From 2-01-FULL-49-17 sp035549275 (GTDB lineage Bacteria > Patescibacteriota > Minisyncoccia > 2-02-FULL-40-12 > GWA2-44-9), in NCBI GenBank assembly GCA_035549275.1, contig DASZRH010000024.1, positions 1 through 5,044 of the forward strand: a DNA stretch of 5,044 nt, read 5' to 3'. Every line of letters begins with the position of its first letter. The first letter of the stretch is position 1. A program made the position numbers and the translations under genes. Below are positions 1 to 4,616 of the stretch, one piece after another. The notes below the pieces were generated by a model that was not told the origin of the DNA, did not search any database, and worked only from the letters and a program-made list of their open reading frames with translations.

Positions 1-266
1 TCATCGGTACGCGGATCGCGAGCAATGTCGTGGATAATGGTCGGATAGCTCTGGCCGTCCACGATTACATAGATAAGGGTGGATTCGCCGGCCGTATGGA
101 ATGTCTTGGCAAAATCCTTCTTTGGAACCTGGAGTGAAATCGGCTCCTGGCCTTTGCCATACAGAACAGCCGGAACAAAGCCGGATTGGCGCAACGCATT
201 AACCTTCCCGCCCAAGACTGTGCGGATTTGCGCCTGCAATTCAATTTTTTGAGGTTGGGACTTCAT
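1..266 (-). CDS. rplY: Ribosomal protein bL25 (L25/Ctc family), N-terminal part, cut by window edge
   Basis: Large-subunit ribosomal protein that binds 5S rRNA. The minus frame opens at ATG 264-266 and stays open to the window edge, giving 88 complete residues. Family pattern seen directly: a GGKVNALRQSGFVPAVLYGKG stretch around residues 19-39 (the 'GK.. VN.LR..G.IPAVLYG.G' hallmark), then EPISLQV (41-47), the AGESTLI block (59-65), VDG (69-71), and HDIARDP (79-85), matching the usual 'I.D.Q.DP.T' before HVDF. The break falls just after that block, so I cannot tell a short E. coli-type L25 (about 94 residues) from a long Ctc/TL5-type protein (about 185-220). The start fits the N-terminus expected for the family. 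No Shine-Dalgarno motif precedes it; an extended -10 promoter lies just upstream. It is separated from the sugar-phosphate operon by a terminator, so it is probably its own transcription unit. Family assignment is confident. Confidence 0.93.
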   Translation of the reverse strand, partial: MKSQPQKIELQAQIRTVLGGKVNALRQSGFVPAVLYGKGQEPISLQVPKKDFAKTFHTAGESTLIYVIVDGQSYPTIIHDIARDPRTD

Positions 267-283
267 AATAATAAAGCTTCATT

Positions 284-313
284 ATCATAGCATAAAAGAT
301 TAAAAAGTGCAAA
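284..313 (-). promoter_or_regulatory. Candidate extended -10 promoter of the bL25 gene
   Basis: Read on the minus strand, TGC-TATGAT (positions 292 down to 284) is an extended -10 element with one mismatch to TATAAT. A weak -35 candidate, TTTGCA (308-313, four of six matches to TTGACA), sits 18 bases upstream, inside the tail of the preceding terminator. The expected transcription start is near 277, giving a leader of only about 11 bases before the bL25 ATG at 266, with no Shine-Dalgarno motif in it. Read by eye; the -35 is unconvincing, but extended -10 promoters often do without one. Confidence 0.55.
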
Positions 314-331
314 GGCGCCTGGCGGCGCCTT
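302..331 (-). terminator. Rho-independent terminator of the sugar-phosphate operon
   Basis: On the minus strand, AAGGCGCC (331-324) and GGCGCCTT (319-312) form a perfect 8-bp GC-rich stem around a 4-base loop (GCCA). A T-rich tail follows, with TTTTT at 306-302 after a short TGCAC interruption, then further T-rich sequence. The hairpin begins 9 bases after the stop codon of the last operon gene. The T-run is offset by a few bases from the stem, which weakens it somewhat. On the plus strand nothing T-rich follows the stem, so the direction is clear. Confidence 0.75.
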
Positions 332-340
332 CCAAAATGG

Positions 341-742
341 TCATTCGGAGACTGGAATTTTAATATCCGTAAGACCGAAAAAGTTGGAAACAACGGGGAA
401 AAACCAGACGCTTACCATAAAAAGGCAATTGCTTACGGTTATCATTGCACCGACTAAAAAAAGAGCAAATTCGTGAGCCGGAACCCTTAACAGGAAGGCT
501 AGCCATCCGAAATAAAATACAGAGCAAAGGCATACGACAGACACTTTCACAAAAAGATATCGCGTGTCTTTCCAAAAATCATCCGCAAGCTGGGACCATC
601 GCCGTACCGGAACCTGGTTTTCTCTTTCGTAGTAACATAACTGAAGTAATCTTGAAAAGATTCGCATAAGCAACCGCGTCACGAAAAAAGAAGTTATTCC
701 GCAACAGAGCAGCAATGCATCCCCGAGCAAACGAAGAGTCAT
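341..742 (-). CDS. Small membrane protein of unknown function, three predicted TM segments
   Basis: I do not recognise this 133-residue protein. Three hydrophobic stretches are visible: residues about 5-25 (rich in L, C, F, V), 62-86 and 92-115. Between TM1 and TM2 lies a charged loop (about 26-61) with many Arg/Lys plus Trp and acidic residues. By the positive-inside rule this loop would be cytoplasmic, with the N-terminus outside and the C-terminus inside. ATG 740-742 is chosen because it begins just before the first hydrophobic segment; the same frame runs further upstream only as the shadow of the aldolase gene. It starts 22 bases after the aldolase stop and ends 9 bases before the terminator hairpin, so it is probably the last gene of the operon. 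An AGGGG motif (762-766) is 19 bases upstream, too far for a normal ribosome site; it is better spaced for another ATG at 753-755, but that frame stops after 58 unremarkable codons. No enzyme motif is seen. Confidence 0.68.
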   Translation of the reverse strand: MTLRLLGDALLLCCGITSFFVTRLLMRIFSRLLQLCYYERENQVPVRRWSQLADDFWKDTRYLFVKVSVVCLCSVFYFGWLAFLLRVPAHEFALFLVGAMITVSNCLFMVSVWFFPVVSNFFGLTDIKIPVSE

Positions 743-764
743 AGGAGCTGGCCATACGATACCC

Positions 765-1616
765 CTACTTTTGGAATAAGGCAAGTTTCTGGAGAACAAG
801 CTTTTTGACCTCTTCGGCCGCGGGCGTGAGATATTTATAGGGTGTGGTTTCGTTCGGATGCTCGACAAGCTGTCTGGCCAGTTCGTGCTGATACGCCACG
901 CGGAGCTCGGTATTGAAGTGGACGTTGGCAACGCCGGCCTGAATGGCGGTATGAACATCGTCATCTTTGAGGCCGGAAGCACCATGCAAAACATAATACG
1001 GCGTCGGCGCGGCAGCCACAATTTTTTTGAAATGCCCAATATCAAGCTTCTCTTCCTGGTCGGTCACAATACCATGGATATTGCCGAACACGACTGCCAT
1101 TCGATCCACGCCGGTTTGACCGACAAAATCGGCCACTTCTTCGGGTTTCGAATAATCGTCAGGGCTGATTTCGATCTTAGTTTGAACTTCCGACGATCCT
1201 TTCAAGTAGCCAAGTTCGCCCTCGACGGAAATATCGGGATTCACGGATCGCGCGTATGCCACGACCTGTTTGGTCAGCGCAATATTATCTTCCCGGGCCA
1301 ATTTGGAAGCATCAATAATAACGGAATCATAGCCGGCATCGATCGCTTCTTTGCATTTTTCAAATGATTTAAAGTGGTCAGCATTCAGAAATACCGGAAA
1401 CTGCATGCTTTCGCGGATCGCCCGGACCAGGGCCACAGCTTCGGTGATCCCGATAAAGCCAGCTTCGCCCTCGGAAGTACCAACCATCACAGCTACGCTG
1501 CCCGCCTCCCCGGCCGCCGCAACAATAGCCTTGAGTACATCCTCGGTCGCGAAATTAAAATGACCGATAGCTTGTTTCCGATCCCGCGCCTGCTGCAAAT
1601 AGTAATTTAAGTTCAT
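765..1616 (-). CDS. fba: Class II (zinc) ketose-bisphosphate aldolase, probably fructose-bisphosphate aldolase
   Basis: Reversible aldol cleavage of a ketose bisphosphate (fructose-1,6-bisphosphate or tagatose-1,6-bisphosphate) to dihydroxyacetone phosphate and glyceraldehyde-3-phosphate; cytoplasmic. The 283 residues match the usual length of the shorter class II family. Seen in order: the N-terminal HFNF segment (19-22); LNADH (77-81) with the catalytic Asp80 and zinc ligand His81; the DAGYDSVIIDASKL block (93-106); VEGELG (131-136); GVDRMAVVFGNIHG (169-182) with zinc ligand His181; LHGASG (210-215) with zinc ligand His211 and phosphate-loop residues; and NTELR (235-239). Deviations: the usual 'HxDH' is NADH, and the Asn of the usual 'VN(I)xT(D/E)L' is His233, followed by Asn235. 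The start ATG overlaps the stop of the upstream gene (ATGA), implying translational coupling; no Shine-Dalgarno motif precedes it. The family is certain. The substrate (FBP, TBP or another ketose phosphate) cannot be fixed from sequence alone. Confidence 0.9.
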   Translation of the reverse strand: MNLNYYLQQARDRKQAIGHFNFATEDVLKAIVAAAGEAGSVAVMVGTSEGEAGFIGITEAVALVRAIRESMQFPVFLNADHFKSFEKCKEAIDAGYDSVIIDASKLAREDNIALTKQVVAYARSVNPDISVEGELGYLKGSSEVQTKIEISPDDYSKPEEVADFVGQTGVDRMAVVFGNIHGIVTDQEEKLDIGHFKKIVAAAPTPYYVLHGASGLKDDDVHTAIQAGVANVHFNTELRVAYQHELARQLVEHPNETTPYKYLTPAAEEVKKLVLQKLALFQK

Positions 1617-2869
1617 AAGAGGATAAAGCCGGTAATAATATTTTCTTCGGTTAAGGTGTTGAGCCGGTCTCGGCTCATGTATGCGGCGAATAATGCGTTC
1701 CAGAGCGCTTCCTGCTGGTGATACAAATATTTAACTTCGCCTTTTTTAACGGCTGACATGACGAGATCGACAATGTCAAAGCTTACCAAAACATCCTGAC
1801 TGGCCTGGTTTTTGAAATAATCGCCGATCCAGTCCAGACCTGTCCAATAACTGATATTAAACTTGTCGGTATCACCCATCAGCGCCGCGATTTTTGGAAA
1901 TTCGCTTTGAACCAGGCGCCAGTGCTCGGCCTCGGGATCAACATGGTGTTCAGCCAGGCGCGGATCAAGCGGATCGTCTTTGGCGAGATAGCGCTGGACG
2001 ATGCGCCAGGCCAGGTGCGGCGCCGAAGGCGCCGCACCTGCGGGCACGTCGCCGCGCAGCAACGACTGCAATTTTGAGACAAAATCAGCATCGCGGATAT
2101 ATTTCCTAAACAGATTGCTGTAGAACGGAACCTCGTGAAGATAGTGCATCAAGAGCAAAAAGGTCCGCAACGTTTCGCCGGGCGTGGAAATATCCTCGGG
2201 ACTGATAAAAATAATGCCGTATTCTTTCAAGTGGCTGACATTGTGGAATTTTTTTCCGATAAATTTCTGGGCAATATCCAGCCACTTGGTGTGCAGAACT
2301 TTAATTTCTACTTCCCGATCCTCGAAATCGGCGGCAGTGAGGTCGTTATATGCTACATCAAAAAACTGGTGCATCCACTGAGTGGTCTGAGTAAATCGCA
2401 GCGCGGCAACGACTGATGCAAAACCTTCTTTGGCCAGAAGTTCGCTTACGGATCCATAGCCGAAATGGTCCAGCAGGCTCTGGGGCGGCATTTTTTCGAG
2501 CAGCGCCGCGACTTTTTCTTTCTTGATGAAAAAACCCTTCGGCGGCGTAAAGGTCTGAAGCGCCAGTTGGGCCAGTTTGCCGGAATCATCGGACATCTTC
2601 GATAAATCCGGCTTGCCGAGAAAAGAAAAGAGTTTCTGATCGATCGCTAAAAGCTTGGCAGCCAACGCGTCATATACGCTTTCAGCCGATGATTCCCGCG
2701 TTAGGCCCAGATCAGCTAAAACTTGATTAACGGCCGCATCGGCGGCTTGACCTGTTTCTTCAACCACGCCTTCTTTACCGCTGATTTCTTTCATTTGCGC
2801 ATCAACGCCGACAATCTTGTTCCCGGTTGTACCCAGAATCCGCCCCAGTTTTTGGTAGTAATCCGTCAT
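1613..2869 (-). CDS. Conserved-looking soluble protein of unknown function in a sugar-phosphate operon
   Basis: I do not recognise this 418-residue protein. It has no signal peptide and no membrane segment and reads as mostly alpha-helical. The N-terminal 110 residues are rich in Ala, Asp, Glu and Lys (helical, perhaps an oligomerisation region). The middle (about 110-270) holds the most distinctive residues: an aromatic and polar patch (TQTTQWMHQFFD, 160-171), an acidic/basic stretch (EDREVEIK, 183-190), several His (193, 209, 213, 242, 245) and HEVPFY (245-250). After residue 300 come a His/Asp/Glu-rich segment (HHVDPEAEHW, 308-317) and a Trp-rich one (YWTGLDWIGDYF, 341-352). The density of W, H, D and E is enzyme-like, but no nucleotide-binding or catalytic signature is visible. 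It starts 2 bases after the kinase stop and its TGA overlaps the aldolase ATG (ATGA). Residues 277-286 are encoded by a perfect 13-bp inverted repeat. No Shine-Dalgarno motif precedes it. Cytoplasmic and co-expressed with the kinase and aldolase; function unknown. Confidence 0.88.
   Translation of the reverse strand: MTDYYQKLGRILGTTGNKIVGVDAQMKEISGKEGVVEETGQAADAAVNQVLADLGLTRESSAESVYDALAAKLLAIDQKLFSFLGKPDLSKMSDDSGKLAQLALQTFTPPKGFFIKKEKVAALLEKMPPQSLLDHFGYGSVSELLAKEGFASVVAALRFTQTTQWMHQFFDVAYNDLTAADFEDREVEIKVLHTKWLDIAQKFIGKKFHNVSHLKEYGIIFISPEDISTPGETLRTFLLLMHYLHEVPFYSNLFRKYIRDADFVSKLQSLLRGDVPAGAAPSAPHLAWRIVQRYLAKDDPLDPRLAEHHVDPEAEHWRLVQSEFPKIAALMGDTDKFNISYWTGLDWIGDYFKNQASQDVLVSFDIVDLVMSAVKKGEVKYLYHQQEALWNALFAAYMSRDRLNTLTEENIITGFILL
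2012..2040. repeat. Perfect 13-bp inverted repeat within the 418-residue gene
   Basis: CAGGTGCGGCGCC (2012-2024), spacer GAA, GGCGCCGCACCTG (2028-2040): a perfect 13-bp GC-rich inverted repeat with a 3-base loop. It lies inside the coding region and encodes a low-complexity AGAAPSAPHL stretch (residues 277-286). No T-run follows on either strand, so it is not an intrinsic terminator. It resembles the short palindromic elements known to insert in frame in bacterial genes, but only one copy is in the window. Confidence 0.8.
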
Positions 2870-2871
2870 TG

Positions 2872-3852
2872 TTATTTCTTTGAAACTTCAACGAGAGGCC
2901 ATGAACCCATGTCGCCGGCTTTCAGGATGCCGGCTTTACCGCCGAATTGAGTGACAACGGACGAAGCGTTTGCCGTGCCCAGCTGGATAGCCTTGGGAAT
3001 ATCGCCGGATCGGATATATTCGGCGGTAAAGCCGGACGCAAACGCGTCGCCGGCGCCGGTTCGTTCGACGACTGGCGAGTCCGGTACGCCGGCAGAATAG
3101 ACAGCTGTGCCGTCCGAGACGCTGACGCCTTCATGGCCATTGGTCATCACGAACACGCCCTTCACAATCTCATCCATTTTTTTGAAAATTGCATCTTTAT
3201 CTTTGAAATCAACATTCAGGAGCTGGCCGGCTTCTTCTTGATTCATGCTGACAATCGCCGCGTTTTCCAGTAACGGCCGGAGTTTTTCCAAGCCATGAGC
3301 CAATTCTTTCCCGCCGGGATTGGTGGCGATTTTGACGCCATTTTTTTGGGCCCATGCCACAGCTTCCATTAATAAATCATAATGGCCGCCTATGCTGTCG
3401 AGAAAAACCCATTTCGCGGCAATCCGATCGAACGGAATCGCCGTGGCTTCAAAGTGCTGGCCTTCTCCTTTGTAGGACAAAATCGTCCGCTCGCCGCTTC
3501 CATCCACCAGAATAACCGAGTAGGCCGTTACGTCATCATCGTGCCGCTGGAAAAAATCTGTCAGCACGCCTTCGCGAGACAATTCATCCAGCACGGCCAT
3601 GCTGTTAGAATCCTTGCCGAGAACACCAATACAAGCCGTTTTGAAACCCTGGCGGGCAAACGTAACGGCGGCATTCGTACCTCCGCCGCCCGTCGTGAGA
3701 ACAATTTTTTTAACTTCGAGTTTGGATCCAAAGCCAAGGGCCAGCGCTTCGCCGGTTGGAAATTGAGGATCTTTGATGCGAACGCCGCCGAAATCGCTCA
3801 AGAAAACATCGCGCGTCGCCGAGCCAACAGTAATAATATCGAATTCATTCAT
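2872..3852 (-). CDS. PfkB/ribokinase-family carbohydrate kinase
   Basis: ATP-dependent phosphorylation of a sugar, sugar phosphate or nucleoside; cytoplasmic. The 326 residues fit the family (usually 290-340). Seen: an N-terminal VGSATRDVF (9-17) with substrate-binding Asp15; GGGGTNAA (55-62), the first PfkB signature; a lid-like segment around residues 105-125; NPGGKEL (178-184); MNQEEA (203-208), the 'NxxE' phosphate/Mg motif; TNGHEG (237-242); and ERTGAGDAFASGF (263-275), the second PfkB signature with the anion hole GAGD and catalytic base Asp269. All catalytic elements are intact. A segment of about 20 residues (28-48) separates the N-terminal strand from the GGGGTN motif, longer than in classical ribokinase. 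It starts 11 bases after the epimerase stop with an AGGA motif 9 bases upstream, and ends 2 bases before the next start. Position between an epimerase and a class II aldolase favours a sugar-phosphate substrate (for example fructose-6-P), but ribokinase or another activity is equally possible from sequence. Confidence 0.92.
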   Translation of the reverse strand: MNEFDIITVGSATRDVFLSDFGGVRIKDPQFPTGEALALGFGSKLEVKKIVLTTGGGGTNAAVTFARQGFKTACIGVLGKDSNSMAVLDELSREGVLTDFFQRHDDDVTAYSVILVDGSGERTILSYKGEGQHFEATAIPFDRIAAKWVFLDSIGGHYDLLMEAVAWAQKNGVKIATNPGGKELAHGLEKLRPLLENAAIVSMNQEEAGQLLNVDFKDKDAIFKKMDEIVKGVFVMTNGHEGVSVSDGTAVYSAGVPDSPVVERTGAGDAFASGFTAEYIRSGDIPKAIQLGTANASSVVTQFGGKAGILKAGDMGSWPLVEVSKK

Positions 3853-3861
3853 GTATCTGTA

Positions 3862-3865
3862 TCCT
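3862..3865 (-). promoter_or_regulatory. Shine-Dalgarno site of the PfkB kinase gene
   Basis: AGGA on the minus strand, overlapping the TAG stop of the epimerase gene and 9 bases upstream of the kinase ATG (3850-3852). It is the only well-placed Shine-Dalgarno motif I find in the window; it supports this ATG as the start and suggests coupled translation with the epimerase. Confidence 0.5.
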
Positions 3866-4493
3866 AAAGCTTTGCCTGCAATTCGGCAATCGCTTTACCC
3901 ACATTTTCTGATTTGACGAGAAAACTGCCGACCGCAAAACGGCGAACTCCGGCCGCGTGGAGTTGAGCAATATTTTCCGGCGAGACCGCGCCATCAGCCT
4001 GAATGATTATACCGGGATGTGCGGCATGAAAGACAGATATCCGCTCGATACTTTCCGAAACAAACGGACTGCCGTAGGCGCCCGGCTCCACAGTCATAAA
4101 TTGCACAAAGTCTACCTTGTCGAGAATACTGTCCAGCCGCGAGACGTCAGTGCCCGGATTAACGGCTACGCCCGCCGATTTGCCTGCCGATTTGACAAGG
4201 CCAATCGCTCGCGCCGTGTCTATCGTCGCCTCAACGTGTACAATCACACTCTCTACGTTCGTCTCCGCCGTCCAAAACGGAATGATCTCTTCCGGATTCT
4301 GAACCATCAGATGAACTTGCAGCAGGTACGAACCCAGAACACGCTGAACTTCTTCGAGGCCAATCGTGGCCGAAGAGACGAACTTTCCGTCGGCAATATC
4401 AACCTGGACCAGCGAGGCAACCGTCCCGATTTTTTTCTGGAGTTCAATCAGCTCATCCGTGTTTTTTGCGAGTATCGCGGGAATAATATCCAT
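3864..4493 (-). CDS. rpe: Ribulose-phosphate 3-epimerase family protein (divergent)
   Basis: TIM-barrel enzyme expected to interconvert D-ribulose-5-phosphate and D-xylulose-5-phosphate in the pentose phosphate pathway; cytoplasmic. The 209 residues are slightly shorter than typical Rpe (about 220). Family landmarks in order: IIPAIL (3-8) for the usual IAPSIL; QVDIADGKFV (30-39) for the usual HxDxMDGxFV; HLMVQNPEE (61-69); VIVHVEA (83-89); VNPGT (111-115); VDFVQFMTVEPGAYG (127-141) for the usual 'D.VL.M.V.PG..GQ'; QADGAVS (165-171) with the catalytic Asp167; and VGSFLV (188-193). Asp32, His61 and Asp167 match three of the four metal/catalytic residues of classical Rpe, but the first His is Gln30 and the Ser of 'PSIL' is Ala6. 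It may be a true epimerase with altered metal handling or a relative with another sugar-phosphate substrate. It is the first gene of the operon. The start ATG 4491-4493 has no Shine-Dalgarno motif and lies only 7 bases after a -10 element. Confidence 0.83.
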   Translation of the reverse strand: MDIIPAILAKNTDELIELQKKIGTVASLVQVDIADGKFVSSATIGLEEVQRVLGSYLLQVHLMVQNPEEIIPFWTAETNVESVIVHVEATIDTARAIGLVKSAGKSAGVAVNPGTDVSRLDSILDKVDFVQFMTVEPGAYGSPFVSESIERISVFHAAHPGIIIQADGAVSPENIAQLHAAGVRRFAVGSFLVKSENVGKAIAELQAKL

Positions 4494-4500
4494 AAAGTAA

Positions 4501-4509
4501 ATGATAGCA
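4501..4509 (-). promoter_or_regulatory. Extended -10 promoter of the five-gene operon, possibly leaderless
   Basis: Minus strand TGC-TATCAT (4509 down to 4501): an extended -10 with one mismatch to TATAAT, nearly identical to the TGC-TATGAT in front of bL25. Only 7 bases separate it from the epimerase ATG, so initiation would fall at about 4494-4493, at the start codon itself. No convincing -35 is seen; at the 17-base spacing position the sequence is part of an inverted repeat. Assigned by eye. Confidence 0.5.
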
Positions 4510-4521
4510 AAGAATTATCCA

Positions 4522-4535
4522 ACGCGGAACCGCGT
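4522..4535. repeat. Inverted repeat ACGCGG-AA-CCGCGT at the -35 position of the operon promoter
   Basis: Perfect 6-bp arms with a 2-base spacer. It covers the place where a -35 element would lie relative to the -10 at 4501-4506, so it could be a repressor or activator site. It could also fold as a short hairpin at the 3' end of the FAD oxidase transcript, but no T-run follows. Sequence is certain; function is inferred. Confidence 0.45.
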
Positions 4536-4555
4536 AAAATTCTTGCTGGAATTTT
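4536..4555. repeat. Inverted repeat AAAATTC-6-GAATTTT next to the previous palindrome
   Basis: Perfect 7-bp AT-rich arms (4536-4542 and 4549-4555) with a 6-base spacer, directly abutting the ACGCGG/CCGCGT repeat. In promoter terms this is the UP-element or activator region of the operon promoter. Alternatively the tandem stem-loops mark the end of the FAD oxidase mRNA. Confidence 0.4.
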
Positions 4556-4616
4556 TGCTCTACCTCGGCTACCCGCCTCCGGACGTTCCGCTTATAGATA
4601 TTTCTTTGCCATCAAT

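Noticed and set aside
582..755. Short minus frame from ATG 753-755 with a well-spaced AGGGG upstream
   Set aside because: It stops after 58 codons and reads as low-quality sequence, whereas the competing frame is long, hydrophobic in three clean segments and ends at the terminator. The AGGGG spacing is probably chance.
743..1045. Upstream extension of the 133-residue membrane protein frame, which would give 234 residues
   Set aside because: This part overlaps the aldolase coding region in another frame and gives a Pro/Arg/Ser-rich sequence unlike the rest; the ATG at 740-742 just before the first hydrophobic segment is the natural start.
858..1367. Plus-strand frame of 169 codons opposite the aldolase gene
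   Set aside because: Antisense shadow of a gene with intact catalytic motifs; no promoter or ribosome site seen.
2012..2040. The 13-bp palindrome as an intrinsic terminator
   Set aside because: No T-run follows on either strand and it lies in the middle of an intact coding frame.
3382..3867. Plus-strand frame of 161 codons opposite the kinase gene
   Set aside because: Antisense to the PfkB kinase; the product is Arg/Asn-rich with no domain.
4522..4555. Tandem stem-loops as a classical terminator for the FAD oxidase gene
   Set aside because: The GC-rich hairpin is not followed by a T-run on the minus strand and the other stem is AT-rich; kept only as inverted repeats of unknown role.
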